Source of the DNA: RH-chloro-G1 sp003670575
GTDB lineage: Bacteria; Chloroflexota; Dehalococcoidia; UBA2979
DNA: 64,000 bases
Assembly (NCBI GenBank): GCA_947499615.1
Contig: CANMOP010000002.1
Location: 1-64,000, forward strand
Direction of reading: 5' to 3'
Positions 33,662 through 42,460 of this stretch are shown here, one piece after another (position 1 is the stretch's first letter; each line of letters opens with the position of its first letter). The translations under genes were made by a program, and so were the position numbers. A model generated the notes under the pieces. The model saw nothing but the letters and a program-made list of their open reading frames with translations. It was not told the origin of the DNA and did not search any database.

Positions 33662-34852
33662 ATGCACATGGATGCGCCGACCGCGACCAGCCGACGTGAA
33701 CTCGTCCTCTACTTCCTGAAGCTCGGCACGATTGGGTTCGGTGGGCCGGCAGCGCTCGTCGGGTACATGCGGCGCGACCTGGTGGAGCTCCGCAAGACTG
33801 TCGACGAGGACACGTACAACCTCGGGCTGGCACTGGCGCAGATCATGCCCGGGCCGCTCGCCGCGCAGACGGCGATCGCCATCGGGTACTTTCAGGGAGG
33901 CGTGCTCAGTGCCACGCTCGTCGGGCTCGCGTTCATCGTGCCGTCGTTCCTCATGGTCATCGGGCTCAGCGTCGCGTATGTCGCGTACGGTGGGCTGCCG
34001 TGGATGCAGGCGCTGTTCTACGGCATCGGCGCGGTGGTGATCGCGATCATCGCCGTCGCCGCCTATCGGCTCGCACGAGGCACGAACAAGCGCGACCCGC
34101 TGCTGTGGGGCGTGTTCGGCGTGCTGTTCGTCGCGACGGTCTGGTCCGGCGCGGAGCTTGCGGCGTTGTTCCTGCTCGCGGGGCTCGTCGTGGTGTGCGT
34201 GCGCGCGTGGCCGGGGCCGCGAAGCGCGATCCTGCTGGCGCTCGGCGTGGTCGCGCTCTCGGCGGCGATCTGGTGGCTGGAGCGCTTCCTCCTCACCGCA
34301 TCGGCCGGCGATCGAGGCGGCAACGTGCTGCTGCAGATCCTGCTGTTCTTCACGAAGGCCGGATCGTTCGTGTTCGGGAGCGGGCTCGCGATCGTGCCGT
34401 TCCTGCAGCAGGGCGTCGTGCACGACCTCGGCTGGCTGACCGAGCACCAGTTCGTCGATGCCGTCGCGGTCGCGCTAATCACGCCGGGGCCGGTGGTGAT
34501 CACGGTGGCGTTCATCGGCTACCTCGTTGCGGGACTGAGCGGCGCGACGCTGGCTGCGGTCGGCATCTTCCTGCCGGTGTATGTGTTCACCATCGTGCCG
34601 GCGCCGTGGTTCCAGCGGCACCGCGACAACGCGCAGTTGCGTGCGTTTGTCTCCGGCACTACAGCCGCCGCGAGCGGCGCGATCGCCGGTGCGGTGCTCG
34701 TGCTCGGCGGGCGCTCCATCGTCGATGTGCCGACGGCGCTCATCGCGGGGGTGGGGCTGGTGCTGCTGTGGCGGTACCGCGTGCAGGAGCCGATCCTCGT
34801 CGTCGGCGCGGGCGTGGCAGGCCTGCTGGTCTGGCCGCTCGTGCATACGTGA
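33662..34852 (+). CDS. chrA: Chromate-transport (CHR) family protein, ChrA-like
   Basis: A 396-residue membrane protein with two CHR domains (about 12-185 and 215-390). Each half keeps the family pattern: KLGTIGFGGPAALVGYM with MPGPLAAQTAI in the first, TKAGSFVFGSGLAIVPFL with TPGPVVITVAF in the second. ChrA expels chromate in resistant bacteria; many chromosomal homologues have other or unknown anion substrates. ATG 33662 or 33668 may be the start (GACTGGA at 33654). A 12-bp hairpin begins on the stop codon. Confidence 0.85.
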   Translation: MHMDAPTATSRRELVLYFLKLGTIGFGGPAALVGYMRRDLVELRKTVDEDTYNLGLALAQIMPGPLAAQTAIAIGYFQGGVLSATLVGLAFIVPSFLMVIGLSVAYVAYGGLPWMQALFYGIGAVVIAIIAVAAYRLARGTNKRDPLLWGVFGVLFVATVWSGAELAALFLLAGLVVVCVRAWPGPRSAILLALGVVALSAAIWWLERFLLTASAGDRGGNVLLQILLFFTKAGSFVFGSGLAIVPFLQQGVVHDLGWLTEHQFVDAVAVALITPGPVVITVAFIGYLVAGLSGATLAAVGIFLPVYVFTIVPAPWFQRHRDNAQLRAFVSGTTAAASGAIAGAVLVLGGRSIVDVPTALIAGVGLVLLWRYRVQEPILVVGAGVAGLLVWPLVHT

Positions 34853-34891
34853 ACAGCCTCGACCGCACCGCGAGGTGAAGTCGAGGCTGTT
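34852..34891 (+). terminator. Hairpin terminator after chrA
   Basis: AACAGCCTCGAC at 34852-34863 pairs perfectly with GTCGAGGCTGTT at 34880-34891 over a 16-base loop. It starts at the chrA stop and ends in TT, with no longer U-tract. Confidence 0.6.
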
Positions 34892-34974
34892 GCAACGGGT
34901 CGTCGTGTCGGCGCGTTGAGGGACTCATTCCGCGCGCCGACCCCTCGCCCCCTGCCACCAGTCAGCCGCGAGCG

Positions 34975-37122
34975 TTACGCGGCGCGGCGGCGGTAATCCG
35001 CCACCGAGGCCGGTGCACCCGACGAGCGACCGGACTCCTGCCCGTTGCCCTCATCGACGAGCTTGAACGTCGCGACCTGCTCCGAGAGCTGGGCCGACAT
35101 CCGCCCCAGGTCTCCCGCAGCGGCGGTCACCTGCTCCATCTGGCCGCGCAGCATCGTCGCGCTGGCGGTCATCTCCTCTGCCGAGGCCGACACTTCCTCC
35201 GTGGCGGCCGAGACCTCCTCGGTGGCGGCGGAATTCTCCTCGGCGATCGAAGCGACCGTCGTGATCGAATCGCCGACTGAGGCAGCCGTCGCCTGCATCT
35301 CCTCGGCCGCGGCCGAGTTCTGCTCCACGATGTCGCGCACCCCGGCGATGCGGCGTGCCATCTCCTCGCCCTGGTCCTGCACCTGCGTTGCGGTCTGCGA
35401 GATCTGAGCGATCTGCGCCGCCACCTCGCGCGAAGCGCTAAGGATCAGCTTCAGCGACTCGCTCGCCTCGCCCGCGGCACTGGTACCGGCCGCCATCTCC
35501 GTGGTGCCCTGCTCCATCGCACGCACCGTGGAGGTGACGCCGTTCTGGACACCGGTGATCAGCACCCCGATCTCCTTCGTGGCGTTGGCGACGCGCTCTG
35601 CGAGTTGGCGGACCTCATCGGCGACCACCGCGAAGCCGCGGCCCTGGTCACCGGCGCGAGCCGCCTCGATCGCCGCGTTCAGCGCCAGCAGATTGGTCTG
35701 CGCGGCGATGTCCTGGATGACCGAAACGATGTTCCCGATCTCGGCGGAGCGACTACCGAGCGTCGCCACCTCCGCCGAAGCGGCTTCCAGCGCCTGCTGG
35801 ATGCTGTGGATCCCGCTGGTGGTCTTCTCCACCGCCGCGGCGCCCTCCTCTGCGGACTGCGCGTTGGTGCGAGCACCATCGGCGGCCTGCTGCGCCTGGT
35901 TCGCCATCTCCTGCGCCGAGCGTGCAACGGCATCGCTCACACCGGCGATCGCCTCCACCTCGCGGGCCTGCTGCTGTGCGCCGGTGGCGACCTGCGTCGC
36001 GGCGGCGGACAGCTGCTCGATCGAGCGGTTCACTTCCTGCACGGACGAAGCCTGCTGGCTGGCACCCTCGGCGACCTGCGTGATCGCGCGGGCGACTTCC
36101 GTCGAGGCGCGCGAGACCTGGTCGGATCCGGACGCCACCGCGTCGGTCGCCTGCGAGGCGTCAGAGGAGAGCGTGTCCAGCTCGCGGCGCTGCCCGTCGA
36201 GCGCGGTCGCGGCGTTGCGCACCTCGGACATCGTGGCGGAGAGGCTGACACGTGACTCGTTGTAGGCGGCGATGGTGGCGACCATGCCATCGATGATCTT
36301 GTTGGTCTGGTCGACGGCCTGCCCGATCTCGTCGGAGTTGCTGGCCGGGATCTTCTGGGTCACGGGCGTGACGCCCACGGTGAGGTTCCCACCAGCGAGT
36401 GCGACCATGCCGGCCCGGAGGTCGGTGAGGCAGTGCTCCTGCAGGCTCTGCAGCCGGCTCAGGATGGACGTGGCGCGCTGGCTGATGTCACGCGCGAGCC
36501 AGAAGCCGATGCCCAACCCGATCGCAACGGCGATCGCGGTACTGGCCAGGAGCAACCACTCCGCGAACCCTGCCGCGGCGGCCCCCGCGTCCTTCGAGTC
36601 CTTGGCGGCTGCGGCGTTGAGCGTCGCTGCTTCGTCGAGCGAATCGTTCATCTTGTCGATGGCGTCGGACATGCCCGCCGCTGTTGCTTTGGCTTCGGCG
36701 TCCTGGCCCTTCTCCAAGAGTTGCAGCACCTGTTCGCGTGTCGTGGAGACCCCGCGCACGCCAGCCATGACGCTTTCCCACTGCACACGGTCGGAGTCGT
36801 TGATGTAGGTCTGCTCATAGAGCTTGCCGGACTTCGCAGCGTCTTGCATTTCGGCGCGCGATTGCACAATCAGTTTGTTGCGGGCGTCACCGGCCGCGGT
36901 CAGAAACGCGCGCTTCTCCTCGCGCGCGCTTGAAATCATGCCGATGTTGGTTTCCGCCGCGTACAAGACGCCAAGCAGGTTCTTCTCGTACGCGCTCGTT
37001 TGGCGGGTCGACGCTGCCGAAAGCTGCGTGTAGCCGATGAACGCCACTATCCCCGTGATGATCAGCACCACTGCAAAGCCGCCGAGCAACTTGGCGCGGA
37101 TACCCATTCCTGTCTTGGTCAT
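34975..37122 (-). CDS. Methyl-accepting chemotaxis protein
   Basis: A 715-residue transmembrane chemoreceptor. Membrane helix 1 is at about 11-33; a four-helix periplasmic sensor (4HB_MCP-like) follows to about 185; helix 2 is at 185-207 (WLLLASTAIAVAIGLGIGFW); then HAMP, and a long cytoplasmic coiled coil. The signalling tip is NLLALNAAIEAARAGDQGRG followed by FAVVADEVRQLAERV, the site that binds CheA/CheW. ATG 37122 has GGGAAGGGACT upstream. No che genes are near, so it must join a pathway encoded elsewhere. The C-terminal YRRRAA is basic and has no CheR-tether pentapeptide. Confidence 0.93.
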   Translation of the reverse strand: MTKTGMGIRAKLLGGFAVVLIITGIVAFIGYTQLSAASTRQTSAYEKNLLGVLYAAETNIGMISSAREEKRAFLTAAGDARNKLIVQSRAEMQDAAKSGKLYEQTYINDSDRVQWESVMAGVRGVSTTREQVLQLLEKGQDAEAKATAAGMSDAIDKMNDSLDEAATLNAAAAKDSKDAGAAAAGFAEWLLLASTAIAVAIGLGIGFWLARDISQRATSILSRLQSLQEHCLTDLRAGMVALAGGNLTVGVTPVTQKIPASNSDEIGQAVDQTNKIIDGMVATIAAYNESRVSLSATMSEVRNAATALDGQRRELDTLSSDASQATDAVASGSDQVSRASTEVARAITQVAEGASQQASSVQEVNRSIEQLSAAATQVATGAQQQAREVEAIAGVSDAVARSAQEMANQAQQAADGARTNAQSAEEGAAAVEKTTSGIHSIQQALEAASAEVATLGSRSAEIGNIVSVIQDIAAQTNLLALNAAIEAARAGDQGRGFAVVADEVRQLAERVANATKEIGVLITGVQNGVTSTVRAMEQGTTEMAAGTSAAGEASESLKLILSASREVAAQIAQISQTATQVQDQGEEMARRIAGVRDIVEQNSAAAEEMQATAASVGDSITTVASIAEENSAATEEVSAATEEVSASAEEMTASATMLRGQMEQVTAAAGDLGRMSAQLSEQVATFKLVDEGNGQESGRSSGAPASVADYRRRAA

Positions 37123-37490
37123 GGAGTCCCTTCCCCGATCGTTCGCCTGCTTGGATGGTCCGTCACTGGCAGGCTGTTGCCGTCTGGATGGAACCACTAT
37201 CGGCAGCGATCGGTGTGCTTAGGACTCCGTAAAGCCCCTTAGGGGCGGCCGGATCGGGCGATCAGCAGTGAGTCGTCAGGAACAGGCGGGGGCGACCGCC
37301 GAGTCTATCCGCAGACGCCGCGCACAACCTCGTGGAGGATGCGCAGGCCGAGGTCGAGGTGGGGCGTGAGCCGTGGTCTCCGGTGCGGTAACGCGAACGC
37401 GACCTTTTCGGTCGCCAATGTTGAGTATGTTTCCTCGCGCCCCGCTGCTATACCTCTGATCGAGGCTGGCGCATCGGCCGGGGAGATGGC
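37123..37490. other. Intergenic region between the chemoreceptor and TauE genes
   Basis: About 370 bases hold two small palindromes. GCCCCTTAGGGGC at 37234-37246 lies in the upstream region of the chemoreceptor gene and could be an operator. GCGACC/GGTCGC at 37399-37415 (loop TTTTC) lies before the TauE gene. No gene is supported. Divergent promoters are expected here, but I do not see clear -35/-10 pairs. Confidence 0.4.
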
Positions 37491-38294
37491 GTGGCGGACG
37501 ACGGGTTCCTGCTGGCGGTAGCGTTCGCGATCGGGGTGTATTCCACCGCGCTGGGGGCGGGCGGCGCGTTCCTGCTGACCCCGTTGTTGCTGATCCGCTA
37601 CCCCGATGCGCCGCCCGCGACGGTGGCGATGGCCTCGCTCTGTGTGGTTGTGGTGTCCAGCGGGCTCTCGGCGGTGCAGGCGGTGCGCGACCGCCGTATC
37701 GATTATCCGGTAGTCGGGGTGTTGCTGGCGGTCGTGGTGCCCATGGCAGTGCTCGGCGCGTGGGCGACCTCGCTCGTCCCGCGGCGCGAGTTCCAGATCG
37801 GATTCGCCGCGTTCATGCTGCTGATGGCGCTGTATCTGCTGCTCCCGCCGCGCGATCGCATGCTCGGCGTGCCGCGAGGCTGGCGGCGGATGATCACGGA
37901 CATCGAGGGCGACACGTTCGTCTACACGTTCCCGCTAGTCCCCAGCCTGATCGCGGCCGCCGGTGCCTCGTTTATCTCCTCGCTGGCCGGGATCGGCGGT
38001 GGGCCGTTCTACACCCCGCTGGCGATCCGCGTGATGCGGCTTCCGATCACGCTGGCCGTGCCGATCGCGCACGTCGTCATCACCGCGCTCGCGATCTCCG
38101 GGCTCGCGCTTTACATCGCGACGGGACACATCGGTGAGCCGCTGCGCGATGCGCCGTGGCTCGTGGTTGGGATGCTGGCCGCCAACCCGTTGGGTCGACG
38201 CCTGAACCGGCGGCTCCGCGACGGCCCGGTAGTGCGGCTGCTGGTGGTGGGCATCGTGCTCGTCGCGCTGCGTACCGCCTGGGGGGCGTGGTAG
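37491..38294 (+). CDS. TauE/SafE-family sulfite/organosulfonate exporter
   Basis: A 267-residue membrane protein with about eight helices, of the TauE/SafE family that exports sulfite, sulfoacetate or other small organic anions. Typical are STALGAGGAFLLTPLLL near the N-terminus and SSLAGIGGGPFYTPLAI in the second half, an internally repeated Gly motif. GTG 37491 follows GGGGAGA. It is followed by a G/C-rich repeat. Its substrate is not evident. Confidence 0.83.
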   Translation: MADDGFLLAVAFAIGVYSTALGAGGAFLLTPLLLIRYPDAPPATVAMASLCVVVVSSGLSAVQAVRDRRIDYPVVGVLLAVVVPMAVLGAWATSLVPRREFQIGFAAFMLLMALYLLLPPRDRMLGVPRGWRRMITDIEGDTFVYTFPLVPSLIAAAGASFISSLAGIGGGPFYTPLAIRVMRLPITLAVPIAHVVITALAISGLALYIATGHIGEPLRDAPWLVVGMLAANPLGRRLNRRLRDGPVVRLLVVGIVLVALRTAWGAW

Positions 38295-38320
38295 GCCGTA
38301 AGTCGGGCGCGCGGATGCCC

Positions 38321-38466
38321 GGAGACCCCCACCCCAACCCTCCCCCGTAGAGGGGAGGGTGCGAGTACCCGAGCGGGGGGCCTCACTGATCGGGAAGGGC
38401 CCGGTTGTCGCATGCTCCCCTCGCCCCGTCCTCGGGGAGAGGGGGCGGGGGTGAGGGTTCCCCACG
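38321..38466. repeat. G/C-rich interspersed repeat, copy 3
   Basis: Starts GGAGACCCCCACCCCAACC, then CCCTCCCCCG...GGGGAGGG, an unrelated core, then CCCTCGCCCCG...GGGGAGAGGGGGCGGGGGTG to the end. Same family as the copy at 40311, with which it shares both ends, though the cores differ. Confidence 0.8.
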
Positions 38467-38519
38467 CCAAGGCGGCCCCGCCCGCGCTATGCTGCGCCCG
38501 CTTGAAAGGGGGGCACCCA

Positions 38520-39467
38520 GTGGCACGCATTGAGACGATGCTCGGTCCGATCGATGGTTCACAGCTCGGGTTCACGTTGAGCCATGAGCACGTCACGGTG
38601 AGCAACGGCGAGGACAGCGCGCACTATCCGTGGCTCTACGATCGCCCGCGCACGGTGGATGTAGCGGTGCAGACGCTGCGCGCGATGAAGGCCGAGGGCG
38701 TCGACAGCATCATCGACCTCACGACACCGGACCTCGGACGCGACATGGATTTCATGCTGGACGTCGCGCGGCAGGTGGGCATGCACATCGTGGCGGCGAC
38801 GGGCATCTGGCGCGATCCGCCGCGCTCGATCATGGAGCGTGACGTCGACGCGACGGCGGACATCTTCGTGCGCGAGATCGAGCAGGGGATCGGGCACTCC
38901 GGCGTAAAGGCAGGCGCGATCAAGGTCGCGAATGACATCGAGGGGTTCACGGAGGCGCACGTGCGCATCCTGCGTGCGGCGGCACGGGCCTGTGCGCGCA
39001 CCGGTATTCCGATCAGCACTCACCACAACGCCGCGTTGCAGATGGGGACGACACAGGTGCGCATCTTCCAGGAGGAAGGCGCGCCGATGGATCGCATCTG
39101 CATCGGTCACAGCGCGGACTCGACGGACATCGAGTACCTCGAGTCGCTTCTGAAGGCGGGCGTCTACCTTTCGCTCGACCGCTATCCCGGTCGCGCGCCG
39201 CGTCCGGACTGGCAGGCGCGGAACGCCACGGTACGTGAGCTCATCCGTCGAGGCTGGACACACCGGTTGATGCTCGGCCACGACGGTCACGCCGTGCGCT
39301 GGATCCCGGTCGGGCAGGAACCCGCAGTGAACGCCTACAACCCGGACGGGATGCTCTTCCTCTCGCGTGTCGCGATCCCCGGGCTGCTGCAGGACGGCGT
39401 CCCGCAGGACGCGATTGACGAGATGATGCGCGAGGTGCCTCGGCGCTTCCTCAGCGGCGAGGCGTAG
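38520..39467 (+). CDS. Phosphotriesterase-family metal-dependent hydrolase
   Basis: A 315-residue amidohydrolase-superfamily TIM barrel of the PTE type; relatives include phosphotriesterases, lactonases and resiniferatoxin-binding proteins. Metal ligands are all visible: H22 and H24 (LSHEHV), the carbamylated Lys K135 (AGAIKVAND), H168/H169 (STHHN), H197 (CIGHSADS) and D255 (LGHDGHA). True activity is often a lactonase in this family; phosphotriester hydrolysis cannot be assumed. GTG 38520 has AAAGGGGGGC seven bases upstream. Confidence 0.87.
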   Translation: MARIETMLGPIDGSQLGFTLSHEHVTVSNGEDSAHYPWLYDRPRTVDVAVQTLRAMKAEGVDSIIDLTTPDLGRDMDFMLDVARQVGMHIVAATGIWRDPPRSIMERDVDATADIFVREIEQGIGHSGVKAGAIKVANDIEGFTEAHVRILRAAARACARTGIPISTHHNAALQMGTTQVRIFQEEGAPMDRICIGHSADSTDIEYLESLLKAGVYLSLDRYPGRAPRPDWQARNATVRELIRRGWTHRLMLGHDGHAVRWIPVGQEPAVNAYNPDGMLFLSRVAIPGLLQDGVPQDAIDEMMREVPRRFLSGEA

Positions 39468-39581
39468 AGCAGCGCGGATGGCTGCGGATGATTGCGGGTG
39501 ACAACCGCGCATTGGCGATGAACGGGTCAGGCGCTGAACTGCTGGCGGTGCAACAGAGCACGCAGCGGGGAGGCGCCCACG

Positions 39582-40238
39582 ATGCCCACATTGCAAGCCG
39601 GTGTGTCCGGTCAGAACGTTGGCGATCAGTGGAACGGGTATCCCGTCTCCGGCCCGATCACCTCGCGGTTTGGAATCATCGACGATGCGCACCCGCAGCC
39701 GCACTCGGGGAACGATGTGGCGTGCGACGCCGGGACACTGGTGCGTGCGCCCTTCGCAGGGCAGGTGGTGCTGGTTTCGCGGTTCGGGGATGGCGTGCGC
39801 TGGACCGAGATATTCGGCAACAGCGCGGTGATTCGCGGTGAGGACGGCATGCGTTGCCTGACGGCGCATTACCAAGACCCGCCCGCAGTTACCGTGGGCC
39901 AAAGCGTGCAGGCCGGGGATGTATTGGGTGCCGCCGGGAGCACGGGACAATCCACGGGCGTCCACGTACACATTGGGCTCTCGGACGACTCGAACCCGAA
40001 CTTCTCGAAGGACGAGGATGGCGGGGTCACTCGGCTGCTCGACGCGATGACGCACCTGTCGCCGCTCGCTCCGGCCGCGCCGACTCCGACACGTCGAGGC
40101 TACGCGAGCGAACTGGTCGCATCGGCGCAGATCGTCGCTCAGATGATCGAGCGTGACGCGCTTGCGATCGGAGTGGACGCGATGCTGGATCACGTCATCG
40201 CGACGGTGGGAGCACTGAAGGCTAGCGGTGGCGGCTAG
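39582..40238 (+). CDS. M23-family peptidase without a signal peptide
   Basis: A 218-residue LytM-like zinc endopeptidase, the type that cuts cross-bridges in peptidoglycan. The zinc site is complete: H41 and D45 (HSGNDVA), H96 (LTAHYQD) and H128/H130 (GVHVHIG). The fold is preceded by only 25 residues with no signal peptide or membrane helix, which is odd for a wall hydrolase. A C-terminal tail of about 75 residues is helical. GGGGAGG precedes ATG 39582. It may be exported by another route, released by lysis, or intracellular. Confidence 0.85.
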   Translation: MPTLQAGVSGQNVGDQWNGYPVSGPITSRFGIIDDAHPQPHSGNDVACDAGTLVRAPFAGQVVLVSRFGDGVRWTEIFGNSAVIRGEDGMRCLTAHYQDPPAVTVGQSVQAGDVLGAAGSTGQSTGVHVHIGLSDDSNPNFSKDEDGGVTRLLDAMTHLSPLAPAAPTPTRRGYASELVASAQIVAQMIERDALAIGVDAMLDHVIATVGALKASGGG

Positions 40239-40310
40239 CCCTCGCGCATGACGATGGCACACGCGAGGGTGCGCTGCAGGCGGCTGGTGCGATAGACGCT
40301 CGCCAGCCTC

Positions 40311-40458
40311 GGAGACCCCCACCCTAACCCTCCCCCGTAGAGCGGGAGGGAGCCAGCCCCCGAAGGGGAGGGGGCTGCACGGGAGAGGGGGCGACGACGC
40401 CTCGTGCTCCCCTCGCCCCGCCGCGCGGGGAGAGGGGCCGGGGGTGAGGGTTCCCCGC
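40311..40458. repeat. G/C-rich interspersed repeat, copy 4
   Basis: The ends match copy 3: GGAGACCCCCACCCTAACC at the left and GGGGAGAGGGGCCGGGGGTG then AGGGTTCCCC at the right. Between them are CCCCCGAAGGGGAGGGGGC and GGAGAGGGGGCGACG. It sits directly beyond the end of the alpha/beta hydrolase gene. Confidence 0.8.
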
Positions 40459-40464
40459 TTTTCC

Positions 40465-41250
40465 CTAGTTGCGCCCCTCGCCGGAGGCGGCGGTGCCGCC
40501 GGCGCCCAGGTCCACGTCGCAGCGGACCAGGTGCTCGCGGAGCAGGCGGTTGAACTCCTCGGGCGCCTCAACGGCGGAGAGGTGACCCGCGCCGGCAATC
40601 TCTGCGTAGATCGCGCCGGGGATGGCGTCGGCCATCGGCTTCGTCGCCGCCGCCGGGATCAGCGTGTCGTCGCTCGACGAGATGACCAGCGTCGGCACTG
40701 CGATGTTGGCGAGGTCAGCCGTCATGTCCGGGCGCGCGCCCATACCCATCGATGCTGCCGCGACCGCCTCGGCGGGCTGGCTGCGGATGGCGCGCTTCAC
40801 GCGGTCCCACATCACCTGCGGGGCGGCAGCGGAGAGCAACGGCGGCGGCGACTCCACCAGGAAGGCCAGACCCTCCGCGCGGATGCGGTCCGCCAGTGCC
40901 TTGCGGCGCTCCTTGCCGGCCTCGTCGTCCGCGCCGGACCGGGTGTTCGCCAGCACCAAGCCCTGCACCATCTGCGGGTACTTTTTGGCGAACGCCAGCG
41001 CGATGTATCCACCCATCGAGAGTCCGACTATGACCGCCTTGTCGATCTCCGCGTAGCGCATGGAGTGCGCGACGTAGTCCGCTGCGGCCTCCATCTCCAT
41101 CACCGGGCCGGCGTCCATGGTGCCGCCGAAGCCAGGCATGTCCGGTGCCAGTACCTGCAGCTGGTGGCGGAACGCCATCACCTGGTTCCCCCACATGGAT
41201 GAGTCTACCGGGAACGCGTGGATCAGGACCAGACCGGCGTCAACGGGCAT
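40465..41250 (-). CDS. Alpha/beta hydrolase (esterase/lactonase-like)
   Basis: A 261-residue soluble hydrolase. Nucleophile S78 in IVGLSMGGYIA; oxyanion HAFPVDSSMW near residue 11; the acid is in SSSDDTLIP and the base in GAGHLSAVE. It resembles 3-oxoadipate enol-lactonase and BioH-like esterases, but the substrate is unknown. ATG 41250 has GAAGGGA upstream; an alternative ATG at 41283 lies 11 codons earlier. The cap region (about 130-170) is helical. Confidence 0.85.
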   Translation of the reverse strand: MPVDAGLVLIHAFPVDSSMWGNQVMAFRHQLQVLAPDMPGFGGTMDAGPVMEMEAAADYVAHSMRYAEIDKAVIVGLSMGGYIALAFAKKYPQMVQGLVLANTRSGADDEAGKERRKALADRIRAEGLAFLVESPPPLLSAAAPQVMWDRVKRAIRSQPAEAVAAASMGMGARPDMTADLANIAVPTLVISSSDDTLIPAAATKPMADAIPGAIYAEIAGAGHLSAVEAPEEFNRLLREHLVRCDVDLGAGGTAASGEGRN

Positions 41251-41511
41251 CTGCGAGTATCCCTTCGGGGGGCCGTCGCGCATCAGAGCGATGCGCCGGG
41301 CGGCGTTGGCTGCGTGTGCCGGGGCGTGTCGTGTCCCCGTAGTGGGAGACGATGCCGCCCACGCGCGGATTGCGCAAGTCAGCGCCGACGAAATGGACGA
41401 GTCGCGTGACCTCGCGGGGAGGGGCGGAGTGGCGTCGTCCGGTAGGCTGCGTGCGGATACGCTGCTCCACGCTGAAGCAAGACGCTGTGCCGCGACGAAA
41501 GGTGGTTCACG

Positions 41512-42384
41512 ATGCAGGTAGGTCTGGTGGGGATGGGACGGATGGGCGCTGGCATTCGCGACCGGCTGTCCGATCACGGCCATGAGGTGGTGGGCTACGA
41601 CCGCGACGCCAGCCTGGGCGGCGTGGCGTCGCTACAGGCGCTTGTGGATGCGCTGGCGGCCCCGCGCGTGGTCTGGGTGATGGTGCCTTCCGGCGAGGCC
41701 ACCGAGCAGACCGTACAGACGCTGACGAGCCTCCTCCAGCCAGGTGATGTGCTCATCGAGGGGGGCAACAGCAACTACCACGACTCCGTGCGTCGCGCGG
41801 CCGCGGTCGCCGAGCACGGCATCGGATTCATCGACTGCGGCACCTCGGGCGGGATCTGGGGGCACGCGAACGGGTTCTGCCTCATGGTGGGCGGCTCGGA
41901 CTCCGCGGTGGCACTTGCGGAGCCTCTGTTCACCTCACTCGCCGCCGAGGGTGGCTACGCGCACCTCGGGCCGGCGGGGGCGGGGCACTTCACCAAAATG
42001 GTGCATAACGGCATCGAGTACGGGCTAATGGAGGCGTACGCCGAGGGCTTCGCACTGCTGCGTGCCTACGACGCACCGCTGGACCTCGAACGCGTCGCGG
42101 GGCTGTGGCAGCACGGCAGCGTCGTGCGGGGCTGGCTGCTGGAGCTCACGGAGCGCGCGTTCCGCGCCGACCCCGGCCTGGACACGCTACGCGGCGTGGT
42201 GGACGACTCTGGCGAGGGACGCTGGATGGTGCAGGACGCGATCGACCGCGTGGTGCCGCTGGATGTGATCGCCACCTCGGTGTTCAAGCGTTTCGCGTCG
42301 CGCGACGACAACTCGTTCTCGATGCGGGTGCTTGCGGCGCTGCGGCGAGAGTTCGGCGGGCACGCGGTGCACGTGGAGCCCTAG
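41512..42384 (+). CDS. gnd: 6-phosphogluconate dehydrogenase, decarboxylating, short form
   Basis: A 290-residue enzyme of the YqeC/GndA short type. It makes ribulose 5-phosphate, NAD(P)H and CO2 from 6-phosphogluconate. Cofactor motif GLVGMGRMG near residue 4; EGGNSNYHDS and DCGTSGGIWGHANGFCLMVG are the substrate-binding signature; HFTKMVHNGIEYGLME holds the catalytic Lys. Classical enzymes are about 470 residues; this shorter form lacks the long C-terminal tail. GAAAGGTGG precedes ATG 41512. No zwf or edd neighbour. Confidence 0.9.
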   Translation: MQVGLVGMGRMGAGIRDRLSDHGHEVVGYDRDASLGGVASLQALVDALAAPRVVWVMVPSGEATEQTVQTLTSLLQPGDVLIEGGNSNYHDSVRRAAAVAEHGIGFIDCGTSGGIWGHANGFCLMVGGSDSAVALAEPLFTSLAAEGGYAHLGPAGAGHFTKMVHNGIEYGLMEAYAEGFALLRAYDAPLDLERVAGLWQHGSVVRGWLLELTERAFRADPGLDTLRGVVDDSGEGRWMVQDAIDRVVPLDVIATSVFKRFASRDDNSFSMRVLAALRREFGGHAVHVEP

Positions 42385-42460
42385 GGCCAGCGACCGGGTG
42401 ATGGGGGAGGGGCGCTCGCCGTTCGGACGGGGCGAGCGCTACCTGACGGTGACGGCGCCG

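Noticed and set aside
38559..40598. A 679-codon open frame antisense to the phosphotriesterase and M23 genes
   Set aside because: Same artefact; it crosses a repeat and two well-defined genes.
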